DNA from: an uncultured Oscillibacter sp.
GTDB lineage: Bacteria; Bacillota; Clostridia; Oscillospirales; Oscillospiraceae
Assembly: GCF_910579365.1 (NCBI RefSeq)
Contig: NZ_CAJTUX010000018.1
Span: forward strand, 1-41,452
DNA: 41,452 nucleotides
Reading direction: 5' to 3'
The notes under the pieces were generated by a model. The model was not told the origin of the DNA. It was given only the letters and a program-made list of their open reading frames with translations, and ran no database searches. A program made the position numbers and the translations under genes. This document shows positions 31,583 through 38,783 of the stretch, piece after piece. Numbering within the stretch: position 1 is the stretch's first letter; each line of letters begins with the position of its first letter.

Positions 31583-32928
31583 GCGTCCTCCCTCCTCTCC
31601 AGGGCGGGCCAGCGGACGGTGAACACCGCGCCGCCCCCGGGACGGTTGGCGGCCTCCACGGTTCCGCCCCGGCGCTTCACCGTGTCGCTGACGATGGAGA
31701 GGCCCAGGCCCGTGCCTCCGGCGGCCCGGGACCGGGCCTTGTCCACCCGGTAGAACCGCTCGAAAATCCGGGGCAGGTCCGCCTCCGGGATGCCCGCGCC
31801 ATTGTCCGCCACGGCGAGGATCACCTGCTCCCCCTCCCGGTTCAGGGAGACTTGGACGGAGCCGCCGGCGGCGGAGTACTTCACGGCGTTGTCCACCAGA
31901 TTGTAGATGACCTGATGGGTCTCGTCCCGGGTCCCCAGGACCACGCACGCCCCCCCGGCGGAGTAGGTGAGGTCCACCCCCTTCTCCTGGGCCACCAGGG
32001 TCATCATCCGCATGGCCTGCTCCAGAACCGGCAGGATGTCCACCTCCGCCGGGGGATCCAGCACGCCGCTGTCCAGCCGGGTGAGGCGGAGAAGGTCCTC
32101 CGTGATGCGGGAGAGGCGCTCCGCCTCCCGGCCGATGTCGGAGACGAATTCCTTGGTGGTCTCCGGGTCGATGTTGTCCGTCTGCAAGATGGAGTCCGAC
32201 AGCAGCCGGATGGCGGCCAGAGGGGTTTTCAGCTCGTGGGACGCGTCGGAGACGAAGCGGCGCCGGGCGGTCTCCGTAGTCTGGAGGCGGTCCGCCAGGC
32301 TGTTGAATTCAAAGCCGATCTGGGCGATCTCGTCCCGGCCCCGAATGGCCGCCCGGTGGCTGTAGGACCCCTCCCGCACCTGCCGGATGGCAGTGAGGAG
32401 CAGGCCGATCTTGTGGGTCAGGGCCTTGGACAGCACCAAACTCAGCAGCAGCACCAGAACCCCCGCCATGGCGGAGAGGCGCAGCAGTGTCTCCTGAAGG
32501 CCGGAGAGGAGGGCGGCCTGCTCTGTGTCGTACTCATAGGCGTAGACCGCGCCGATAACCTGACTCTGGTACATCACCGGAGAGGAGGCCCGGCTTCGGA
32601 AGGCCCCCCGCTGGTAGGTGCAGCTGAACGCGTCGTATCCCTGAAGGGCCCGGACGATCTCCGTGTACAAGGCCAGATAGCCCACGGCGGAGCCGGTCTC
32701 GCGGGTGTCGTAGAGCACCCGCCCCGTGCTGTTGGTGACCAGGATGCGGCTCAGGCCCGCCTCCTCCGCCAGGGCCATGGCGTCGCCGACGTTTTGCTCC
32801 GTCAGGGGGGAGAGGCCGGAGAGGGCGTTCACCATGACGGAGACGCTGCTCTGGAGATTCGTGGCCTTGGAGTGGAACACCAAATCCTCGGACACCAGGA
32901 GGGGATAGGTATTCAGCAGCACCAGCAC
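31579..32928 (-). CDS. Sensor histidine kinase; start codon problematic
   Basis: At least 449 residues of a membrane histidine kinase. An N-terminal helix and an extracytoplasmic sensor (about 15-145) are followed by a second helix (AMAGVLVLLLSLVL), a HAMP domain, HisKA with SHELKTPL phosphoacceptor His, and HATPase motifs NLVDNAVKYS (N box), DNGAGIP (G1) and GTGLGLSI (G2). The only canonical in-frame start is a GTG at 32928 without a ribosome site, which cuts helix 1 in half. The homologous-looking frame continues upstream to about 32990. The well-placed ATG at 32994-32996 is in another frame, suggesting a one-base deletion. It partners the adjacent response regulator. Confidence 0.85.
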   Translation of the reverse strand: MLVLLNTYPLLVSEDLVFHSKATNLQSSVSVMVNALSGLSPLTEQNVGDAMALAEEAGLSRILVTNSTGRVLYDTRETGSAVGYLALYTEIVRALQGYDAFSCTYQRGAFRSRASSPVMYQSQVIGAVYAYEYDTEQAALLSGLQETLLRLSAMAGVLVLLLSLVLSKALTHKIGLLLTAIRQVREGSYSHRAAIRGRDEIAQIGFEFNSLADRLQTTETARRRFVSDASHELKTPLAAIRLLSDSILQTDNIDPETTKEFVSDIGREAERLSRITEDLLRLTRLDSGVLDPPAEVDILPVLEQAMRMMTLVAQEKGVDLTYSAGGACVVLGTRDETHQVIYNLVDNAVKYSAAGGSVQVSLNREGEQVILAVADNGAGIPEADLPRIFERFYRVDKARSRAAGGTGLGLSIVSDTVKRRGGTVEAANRPGGGAVFTVRWPALERREDA

Positions 32929-32992
32929 CGCCAGGATGACCAGGATGTAGCTCAGGCCGAAGCGGAACTGGAGGCTGCTCCAATAAGACCGT

Positions 32993-33670
32993 TCATTCCT
33001 TGAAATAATACCCCACCCCCCACTTGGTGCAGATGTGGTCCGGCTCCGCCGGGTTCTCCTCCAGCTTCTCCCGCAGGCGGCGGATGTGTACGTCCACCGT
33101 CCGGTAGTCCCCGGCGTAGCTGTAGCCCCACACCACGTTCATCAGGTTTTCCCGGCTGTAGACCCGCCGGGGGTTGCGCATCAAAAGTTCCACCAGATCG
33201 TACTCCTTGGCGGTGAGGTCCACCGGCGTGTCCCCCCGGGCGGCGGAGCGCTCCTCGGTGTTCAGGGTGATGCCCCCTGCGGTGAGAATGCTGCCCCGGT
33301 TCCGCTGGACTCCGGCGGCCCGGCGGAGAAGGGCACGGACCCGGGCTTTGAGCTCCAGGATGTTGAAGGGCTTGGTGAGATAGTCGTCCGCCCCGCACTC
33401 AAAGCCCATCAGCTTGTCCGCGTCCTCGCTCTTGGCCGTCAGCATGATGATGGGCACGTTGGAAAACTCCCGGATGCGCATGCAGGCCTCCAGCCCGTCC
33501 AGCTCCGGCATCATCAGGTCCAGGATGATGAGGTCCAGCTTCCCCTCCCGGGCCAGCTCCACGGCGGCGGCGCCGTCGTAGGCGCACTCCACCTCATAGC
33601 CCTCATTTTCCAAATTGAATTTGATGCCCTTCACCAGGGTCTTCTCGTCGTCTACCACCAGGATTTTCAT
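32993..33670 (-). CDS. OmpR/PhoB-family response regulator
   Basis: A 225-residue response regulator. The receiver domain has Asp7/Asp8, phosphoacceptor Asp51 (LDLMMPELDG), Thr78 and Lys100 (YLTKPF). The winged-helix output domain covers about 128-225 with LTAKEYDLVELLMRNPRRVYSR split across its first strands and DYRTVDVHIRRLREKL as recognition region. The overall pattern is WalR/PhoP-like. GGAGG lies seven bases before the ATG at 33670, which overlaps the comEA stop (ATGA). Confidence 0.95.
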   Translation of the reverse strand: MKILVVDDEKTLVKGIKFNLENEGYEVECAYDGAAAVELAREGKLDLIILDLMMPELDGLEACMRIREFSNVPIIMLTAKSEDADKLMGFECGADDYLTKPFNILELKARVRALLRRAAGVQRNRGSILTAGGITLNTEERSAARGDTPVDLTAKEYDLVELLMRNPRRVYSRENLMNVVWGYSYAGDYRTVDVHIRRLREKLEENPAEPDHICTKWGVGYYFKE

Positions 33671-34041
33671 TCCGTATCCTCCACTGTAATCCATCCCTCC
33701 AGCGCGGCCAGCTTGCCCTGGCCGATGCCGGAGACCTTTGTCAAATCCTCCACGGCCGCGAAGGGCCCGTTGGCCTCCCGGTAGGCCGCGATCCGCCGGG
33801 CCAGCTCCTCCCCGATGCCGGGGAGGGCGGTAAGCGCCTCCTCCGAGGCGGTGTTGAGATTGAGGGGCGCCGGGTCGGGGCGGACCGCCTCAATGGGGGC
33901 GCTCCGTTCCGTCTCCGCGGCGGCGGGAATTGCCAGCGCCGCCCGGTCATGGAGAAAGAGCCCCAGAAGCAGGCACAAAAACAGCCCCGTCAAACCCAGC
34001 AGCATCCACTCCCCCAGAGCGATGTTTCCGCGCTTGTCCAT
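33667..34041 (-). CDS. comEA: ComEA-type helix-hairpin-helix DNA-binding protein
   Basis: A 124-residue protein. A membrane anchor at about residues 11-29 (EWMLLGLTGLFLCLLLGLFL) is followed by a linker and a ComEA HhH domain. The domain begins LNLNTASEEAL and has two hairpins, ALPGIGEELARRI and KVSGIGQGKLAAL. In Bacillus ComEA binds incoming DNA at the membrane for transformation. Here it lacks the preceding SLBB region and a ComEC neighbour. It leads a four-gene overlapping operon with the two-component system. GGAGG lies eight bases before the ATG at 34041. Confidence 0.88.
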   Translation of the reverse strand: MDKRGNIALGEWMLLGLTGLFLCLLLGLFLHDRAALAIPAAAETERSAPIEAVRPDPAPLNLNTASEEALTALPGIGEELARRIAAYREANGPFAAVEDLTKVSGIGQGKLAALEGWITVEDTE

Positions 34042-34159
34042 GTTGCGTTCCTCCGTTTTTTTTGCTATACTAGGTGAAGAAATCATCGAACGGCGGCGTC
34101 AAACCGCCGCCTGAGGGCCTGGCTGAGACTTAGTATATCACATATTTTGGGGGATGGAC

Positions 34160-35524
34160 ATGAAAACAACGCGCTTTTTCTCGATTTTTTTCCTGCTTCT
34201 TCTGCTGGCGGCACAGCTGACTGTCCCCGCCGGGGCGGCGGGGGTCCCGGACCCGGAAATCCAGGCCAAGGCGGCTTTGCTGGTGGACCGGAAGACCGGG
34301 GCGGTGGTCTATGCCCTGAATGAGCACGACGAGCTCTATCCCGCCAGCCTCACCAAAATCATGACCTGCCTTCTGGTGCTGGAGGCTGTGGACGAGGGGC
34401 GCCTTTCCATGAGCCAGGAGATCACCGCCACCGCCACCGCCATGGAGGACCTGGCGGAGGACGGCAGCACCGCCGGCATCGAGGTGGGGGAGGCGCTGAC
34501 GGTGGAGGAGCTTTTGTACTGCATGATGATGAGCTCCGCCAACGAGGCCAGCGCCATCCTGGGGGAGAAGGTCTCCGGCTCCGTCAGCGGCTTTGTGGCC
34601 GCCATGAACGCCAAGGCGGAGGAGCTGGGCTGTGAGAATACCCACTTCATGAATCCCCACGGGCTCCACGATTCCCAGCACTACTCCTCCGCCTGGGACC
34701 TGTATCTCATCACCGAGGCGGCCCTGGAATACCCCATGTTCATGACCATCTGCGACACCAGCTCCCACACCGTCCCCGCCACCAACGTCTCAGAGGAGCG
34801 GCAGCTGAACAACACGAACTTCCTCATCCGCAGCGGCAGGGACTACTACAACGGGGACGTCCACGGCGTGAAGACCGGGTCCCACTCCCTGGCGGGGCAC
34901 TGCCTGGTCTCCACGGCCCAGAGGGCCAGCATGGACTTCCTCTGCGTCATTCTGGGGACGGAGCGGGAACAGCGGGCGGATGGAACCTGGTGGACCTACA
35001 GCTTCGGCGAGACGAACCGGCTGTACGACTGGGGCTTTGGCAACTTCTCCTACCAGACGGTTTTGAAAGAAGACGACGTGGCCGGCGAGGCCCCGGTGTC
35101 CCTCTCCTCCACGGATTACGTGACCCTCCGCCCGGTGAAGACGGTGGAGCTGCTGCTGCCCAAGGGGGTGGACCTGGAGGAGCTGGAGAAGACCATCGAG
35201 CTGAAATCCGACCCGGCGGAGGCCCCCATCAGCGAGGGGGACGTGCTGGGCACCATGACCATCCGCCTGAACGGGGAGGAGTGCGCCCAGGTGGATCTGG
35301 CGGCGCTGAACAGTGTGGAGGCCTCCCGCCTGCGGGTTTTGTGGCGGGACGTGAAGGCGTTTTTCTCCACAGCCGCCGCCAAGGTGATCCTGGGCGTAGT
35401 GGCGGTGCTGGCGGTGCTTTTCGCGGGGTGGAAGCTGCTCTTCAGCCGCCGCCGCTACCGCTATGGACGCAGCGTCGGCGGCGGAAACCGCCGGGGTTAT
35501 CGCGGCGGGAGAAAGAGACGGTAA
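34160..35524 (+). CDS. dacF: D-alanyl-D-alanine carboxypeptidase (peptidase S11, DacF-type)
   Basis: A 454-residue penicillin-binding protein that trims the terminal D-Ala of peptidoglycan stem peptides. It has a signal peptide (about 1-28) and the three active-site motifs: SLTK (Ser63, Lys66), SAN (Ser126-Asn128) and KTG (Lys238-Gly240). The C-terminal PBP5-type domain follows, then a membrane helix near 405-425 and a basic Arg/Gly tail. The second ATG (34160) is preferred because GGGGG lies six bases upstream. A DacF or DacB sporulation role is plausible but not decided by sequence. Confidence 0.9.
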   Translation: MKTTRFFSIFFLLLLLAAQLTVPAGAAGVPDPEIQAKAALLVDRKTGAVVYALNEHDELYPASLTKIMTCLLVLEAVDEGRLSMSQEITATATAMEDLAEDGSTAGIEVGEALTVEELLYCMMMSSANEASAILGEKVSGSVSGFVAAMNAKAEELGCENTHFMNPHGLHDSQHYSSAWDLYLITEAALEYPMFMTICDTSSHTVPATNVSEERQLNNTNFLIRSGRDYYNGDVHGVKTGSHSLAGHCLVSTAQRASMDFLCVILGTEREQRADGTWWTYSFGETNRLYDWGFGNFSYQTVLKEDDVAGEAPVSLSSTDYVTLRPVKTVELLLPKGVDLEELEKTIELKSDPAEAPISEGDVLGTMTIRLNGEECAQVDLAALNSVEASRLRVLWRDVKAFFSTAAAKVILGVVAVLAVLFAGWKLLFSRRRYRYGRSVGGGNRRGYRGGRKRR

Positions 35525-35560
35525 CAAGCAGGAGGCTGCCCTTCGGCAGCCTCCTGCTTG
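35525..35560. terminator. Bidirectional terminator after dacF
   Basis: A 16-bp perfect stem (35525-35540 with 35545-35560) with a CTTC loop between the convergent dacF and nitroreductase genes. There is no long T run on either side. Confidence 0.7.
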
Positions 35561-35564
35561 CGTC

Positions 35565-36077
35565 TCAGAGATAGACCGTCAGCTCCTCCAAAGGTTTGCG
35601 GTCCGTGTGGAGGCGGGCGGGGTGAGCCCCCTCCGCCGGATAGCCCAGGGGCAGCAGGGCGATGGGGCGGATTCCCGCCATTTCCGGGAACGCGGCCAGC
35701 AGCTTTTCCGGCTCGAACATGCCCACATAGGTGGTGCCCAGGCCCAGGTCCGCGGCCTGGAGCATCATCTGGGTAACGGCGATGGCGGCGTCGATTTCGC
35801 CGTGGTCCTTGCCGTCGGTCTCCCGCTTCCAGGAGACGGAGGGGTCATAGCCCACCGCCAGCATCACCGGGGGATGGAAGTGGGAGCCGGCGCAGGCGTC
35901 GGCCTTCTCCAGGGCCCCGGCGCTCTGGAGGACGAAGATGCGCTGAGGCTGGTAGTTGTGGGCGGTGGGGGCGTTTCGCCCGGCCTCCAGAATGAGGTTC
36001 AGTTTTTCCGGTTCCACGGGCCGGGAGTCGAACTTGCGCAGGGAGTACCGCGCGGCGGAGAGGGTCTGGAAATCCAT
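35565..36077 (-). CDS. Nitroreductase-family flavoprotein
   Basis: A 170-residue nitroreductase-fold protein. ARYSLRKFDSRPVEPEKLNLILEAGRNAPTA is the FMN-binding N-terminus, split here by its natural motif boundaries, followed by YQPQRIFVL and the late ADLGLGTTYVGMF motif. Such enzymes reduce nitro compounds, quinones or flavins with NAD(P)H; the substrate is unknown. The ATG at 36077 has AAAGAGG eight bases upstream. It reads convergently to dacF. Confidence 0.9.
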   Translation of the reverse strand: MDFQTLSAARYSLRKFDSRPVEPEKLNLILEAGRNAPTAHNYQPQRIFVLQSAGALEKADACAGSHFHPPVMLAVGYDPSVSWKRETDGKDHGEIDAAIAVTQMMLQAADLGLGTTYVGMFEPEKLLAAFPEMAGIRPIALLPLGYPAEGAHPARLHTDRKPLEELTVYL

Positions 36078-36248
36078 AGACGCTGCCTCTTTCCTTACTT
36101 TTAGAATAGCGGGAAGCATCCGGCTTGAAAGACAGGGGCCGCCTGCCGTTTTGCTTGACGCTTTGCACCGCTCAAGATACCATAGGATTCCGGAAAAAGC
36201 AAGTCCCGCCGGACAAAAACCCGCCCGCCCCGGCGGCGCAAATTACAG

Positions 36249-36277
36249 GTGACAAGCGCCGGAAACTCTGGTATACT
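36249..36277 (+). promoter_or_regulatory. SigA promoter of thrH
   Basis: -35 GTGACA (36249-36254), 17-bp spacer, -10 TATACT (36272-36277), about 45 nt upstream of the thrH start. Confidence 0.68.
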
Positions 36278-36327
36278 ACAGGCAGAGAACTCGGTTCCCC
36301 CATTACGGAACACCAAGGAGAAATGCT

Positions 36328-36927
36328 ATGAACATCGTATGTCTTGACATGGAGGGCGTTCTGGTCCCCGAAATCTGGATTGCCTTCGCCGAGGCCAGCG
36401 GCATCCCGGAGCTCCGCCGCACCACCCGGGACGAGCCCGACTACAACAAGCTGATGAACTTCCGCCTGGGCATTTTGAAGGAGCACGGCCTGGGCCTCAA
36501 GGAAATTCAGGCCACCATCGCCAAAATCGATCCCCTCCCCGGGGCGAAGGCGTTTTTGGACGACCTTCGGGCCACCACCCAGGTGCTGATTCTCAGCGAC
36601 ACCTTTGAGCAGTTTGCCAAGCCCCTGATGGAAAAGCTGAACTGGCCCACTATCTTCTGCAACACGCTGGAGGTGGCCCCCAGCGGGGAGATCACCGGCT
36701 TCCGGATGCGCTGCGAGAAGTCCAAGCTCACCACCGTCAAGGCCCTCCAGTCCATCGGGTACGAGACCATCGCCGCCGGGGACAGCTTCAACGACCTGGC
36801 CATGATCCAGGCCAGCAAGGCGGGCTTCCTCTTCAAGAGCACGGAGCAGATCAAGAAGGACTACCCGAACATCCCCGCCTATGAGGAGTTCGATGATCTG
36901 CTCGCCGCCATCAAGGCCGCTTTGTGA
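36328..36927 (+). CDS. thrH: ThrH-type phosphoserine phosphatase / homoserine phosphotransferase
   Basis: A 199-residue HAD enzyme. The first motif is CLDMEGVLVPEIW, with Glu where most HAD phosphatases have the second Asp, which is characteristic of ThrH (CLDLEGVLVPE in Pseudomonas). LILSDTFEQF is motif II and AAGDSFNDLAM is motif IV. Pseudomonas ThrH dephosphorylates phosphoserine and can transfer the phosphate to homoserine. AAGGAG lies seven bases before the ATG. The DUF1015 gene follows after 123 nt on the same strand. Confidence 0.9.
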   Translation: MNIVCLDMEGVLVPEIWIAFAEASGIPELRRTTRDEPDYNKLMNFRLGILKEHGLGLKEIQATIAKIDPLPGAKAFLDDLRATTQVLILSDTFEQFAKPLMEKLNWPTIFCNTLEVAPSGEITGFRMRCEKSKLTTVKALQSIGYETIAAGDSFNDLAMIQASKAGFLFKSTEQIKKDYPNIPAYEEFDDLLAAIKAAL

Positions 36928-37002
36928 TACTTTTCTTGAAAGAAAAGTATCCAGAAGAACTTGATCGCGCTTCGCCTGCCCGGAGCGCATCCGGGCTGAA
37001 GC
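36927..37002. repeat. Two adjacent palindromic hairpins between thrH and DUF1015
   Basis: The first is an AT-rich 10-bp stem ATACTTTTCT (36927-36936) with its complement (36941-36950) around TGAA. The second is a GC-rich two-part stem (36969-36973 with 36998-37002, and 36978-36984 with 36990-36996). The composition differs sharply from surrounding coding DNA; it may be a dispersed intergenic element. Confidence 0.5.
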
Positions 37003-37050
37003 GGCGGCAACGAAGACAACTCTGAATAAAACAGGAAGGGAGACGCGACC

Positions 37051-38334
37051 ATGAATCCGAAGTTTGAAACCTTAGGCTTCTATCCCGCCAACATCCTCCT
37101 GCCCAAGGAGGGCACGGATATGACAAAGTGGGCCGTGGTGGCCTGCGACCAGTTCACCTCCCAGCCCGAGTATTGGCAGGCGGTGGAGGAGAACGTGGGA
37201 GACGCCCCCTCCACCCTGCGGCTCATCCTCCCCGAGGCGGGGCTGAACGCCCCGGACGTGGAGGAGCGCATCGCCGCCGTCAACGCCGCCATGAGCGCCT
37301 ATCTGGACGGCGGGCTGTTCCGCACCCTGGAGGACAGCCTCCTCTATATCGAGCGGGTCCAGTCGGACGGGAAAATCCGCCACGGCCTGATTGGCATGGT
37401 GGACCTGGAGCAGTACGACTTCACCCCCGGCTCCGGGGCCCTCATCCGGGCCACGGAGGGCACCGTCCTCTCCCGCATCCCCCCCCGGGTGAAGGTCCGG
37501 AAGGACGCCCCCATCGAGCTGCCCCACGTCATGCTCCTCATCGACGACCCCAATAAAACCGTCATCGAGCCGTTGACCCGGGCCTCCGGCGAGATGGAGG
37601 AGCTCTACCGCTTCCCCCTCCAGCAGGGCGGCGGCGGCATCACCGGCTGGCGGCTCTCCTCCGCCCAGATGGACCAGACGGCGGACGCCCTGGCGGCCCT
37701 CTGCTCCCCGGAGGAGCAGACCTGGAAGTACGGCGTGAAGGACGCTCCGCCGCTGCTCTTCGCCGTGGGAGACGGGAACCACTCCCTGGCCACCGCCAAG
37801 CAGTGCTATGAGGACCTGAAGAAGGTCACCCCCGAGAGCGAGTGGGCCGCCCTCCCCGCCCGGTACGCCCTGGTGGAGGTGGTGAACAACCACGACAGCG
37901 CCCTCCAGTTCGAGCCCATCCACCGGGTGGTCTTCGGCGTGAAGCCGGGGGAGGTGCTGGAATCCTTCCTGGCCGCCTACCCCGGCGCTTACGAGGGCAG
38001 GGGCGAGGGGCACGTCATCGCCTATACCCACGCCGGAGGCGAGGGTTTTCTCACCGTCCCCAATCCCCGGGTGCAGCTGGCGGTGGGAACCCTCCAGGCC
38101 TTTTTGGACGGCTATGTCAAGGACCACGGCGGCGAGATCGACTATATCCACGGCGGCGAGGTGACGGACCGCCTGGGCCGCCAGCCGGAGAGCATCGGCT
38201 TCAAGCTGCCCGCCATGGGGAAGCAGCAGCTGTTCAAGACCGTCATGGCCGACGGCGTGCTGCCCCGGAAGACCTTCTCCATGGGCCACGCGGAGGACAA
38301 ACGGTACTACGTGGAGGCCCGGAAGATTCGCTGA
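37051..38334 (+). CDS. DUF1015 family protein
   Basis: A 427-residue cytosolic protein of the DUF1015 family. Features are the N-terminal YPANILLPKEGTDMTKWAVVACDQFTSQ region and the family core VGDGNHSLATAK at about residues 238-249, corresponding to the DGHHR-like motif of other members. That motif recalls the ParB/Srx-like fold used by an archaeal ADP-dependent serine kinase. Its position after thrH hints at serine or phosphoserine metabolism; this is inference. A good ribosome site (GGAAGGGAG) is present and a strong terminator follows. Confidence 0.87.
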   Translation: MNPKFETLGFYPANILLPKEGTDMTKWAVVACDQFTSQPEYWQAVEENVGDAPSTLRLILPEAGLNAPDVEERIAAVNAAMSAYLDGGLFRTLEDSLLYIERVQSDGKIRHGLIGMVDLEQYDFTPGSGALIRATEGTVLSRIPPRVKVRKDAPIELPHVMLLIDDPNKTVIEPLTRASGEMEELYRFPLQQGGGGITGWRLSSAQMDQTADALAALCSPEEQTWKYGVKDAPPLLFAVGDGNHSLATAKQCYEDLKKVTPESEWAALPARYALVEVVNNHDSALQFEPIHRVVFGVKPGEVLESFLAAYPGAYEGRGEGHVIAYTHAGGEGFLTVPNPRVQLAVGTLQAFLDGYVKDHGGEIDYIHGGEVTDRLGRQPESIGFKLPAMGKQQLFKTVMADGVLPRKTFSMGHAEDKRYYVEARKIR

Positions 38335-38350
38335 GGCCTGCGCGTTTGAG

Positions 38351-38389
38351 AACCAGGGCCGGGAACGCCATGCGTTCCCGGCCCTGGTT
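38351..38389 (+). terminator. Strong terminator after DUF1015
   Basis: An 18-bp perfect stem (38351-38368 with 38372-38389) with a three-base loop, flanked by AA and TTT. It isolates the downstream peptide module from read-through. Confidence 0.85.
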
Positions 38390-38397
38390 TATGTGAA

Positions 38398-38426
38398 TTG
38401 ACAACCCGTGTTGTAATCTGTATAAT
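38398..38426 (+). promoter_or_regulatory. Perfect consensus SigA promoter of the 28-residue peptide
   Basis: -35 TTGACA (38398-38403), 17-bp spacer, -10 TATAAT (38421-38426), both hexamers 6/6. An inverted ACAAC/GTTGT pair (38401-38405 and 38410-38414) overlaps the -35 and spacer and could bind a repressor. Confidence 0.9.
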
Positions 38427-38511
38427 AAAGGGAGAAGAGCGCTGCTGCATAGGATGGTTGGTCCACCGATAATACCCCAACGCAAATTCCAGACAGGGGG
38501 AGGTGGTGCGG

Positions 38512-38598
38512 ATGTGGAAGAGACAGCTTTTTGCTGTGCTGCGTTTCCTGGTGTTTTTCATCGGGACAATGCTGGTACTTACCACAAAAGCGTGCTAG
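38512..38598 (+). CDS. 28-residue hydrophobic peptide, candidate type I toxin
   Basis: The peptide begins MWKRQ, has a membrane-spanning core containing FLVFFIGTMLVL, and ends TTKAC. A basic N-terminus plus one short helix is the usual build of type I toxins such as TxpA, BsrG and Fst; no sequence family is recognised. GGAGGT lies seven bases before the ATG. A perfect promoter lies about 85 nt upstream, and a hairpin overlaps the stop codon. A perfect promoter on the opposite strand would make an RNA antisense to the 3' end. A 59-codon frame (38454-38633) overlaps it but lacks a ribosome site. Confidence 0.68.
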   Translation: MWKRQLFAVLRFLVFFIGTMLVLTTKAC

Positions 38599-38681
38599 CC
38601 GTCCGGCCGGTACCCGAACGGCTAGCGGAGTAAGTCCCTAGCTTATTTCGCGGGCGAACCGTCTTGCGGCGGCGCCCTTCT
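38585..38681 (-). ncRNA. Candidate antisense RNA antitoxin
   Basis: A minus-strand transcript is predicted from the perfect promoter at 38688-38716, starting near 38681. It would end at the stem 38618-38626/38594-38602, which is followed on that strand by ACGCTTTTG. The roughly 95-nt RNA has no coding frame of note and is complementary to the last codons and 3' region of the peptide mRNA. Boundaries are estimates from promoter and terminator positions. Confidence 0.55.
38594..38626. terminator. Shared hairpin at the end of the peptide gene
   Basis: GCTAGCCGT (38594-38602) pairs with ACGGCTAGC (38618-38626), extendable inward with one mismatch. Only the minus side has a T run, so it best terminates the antisense RNA. 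A second plus-strand hairpin, GGGCG/CGCCC (38652-38656 with 38673-38677) followed by TTCTGTT, may end the peptide mRNA. Confidence 0.65.
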
Positions 38682-38687
38682 GTTATG

Positions 38688-38716
38688 ATTATATATGAGC
38701 GGGATTCTTTTGTCAA
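38688..38716 (-). promoter_or_regulatory. Perfect consensus SigA promoter of the antisense RNA
   Basis: Minus-strand -35 TTGACA (38711-38716), 17-bp spacer, -10 TATAAT (38688-38693), both 6/6. No gene lies downstream on this strand before the peptide locus, so it has no obvious protein-coding product. Confidence 0.88.
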
Positions 38717-38719
38717 GCA

Positions 38720-38739
38720 GGGGCGGCGATCGCCGCCCC
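38720..38739 (-). terminator. Perfect GC-rich palindrome after the RHH gene
   Basis: A self-complementary 20-base palindrome with GATC at its centre (8-bp stem if GATC forms the loop). It lies between the RHH gene and the antisense promoter and probably separates their transcripts. Confidence 0.55.
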
Positions 38740-38783
38740 CGCGCGGTTCAATCCTCCAACCGGGCGCTCCCCAAGGCCCCGAT

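Noticed and set aside
34042..34159. Promoters for the comEA operon and dacF
   Set aside because: TATA-like hexamers exist on both strands but no -35 at 16-18 bp spacing could be found, so no promoter was called.
38454..38633. A 59-codon frame overlapping the 28-residue peptide
   Set aside because: It has no properly spaced ribosome site, its product has no clear domain or hydrophobic helix, and the overlapping 28-codon frame has a consensus SD.
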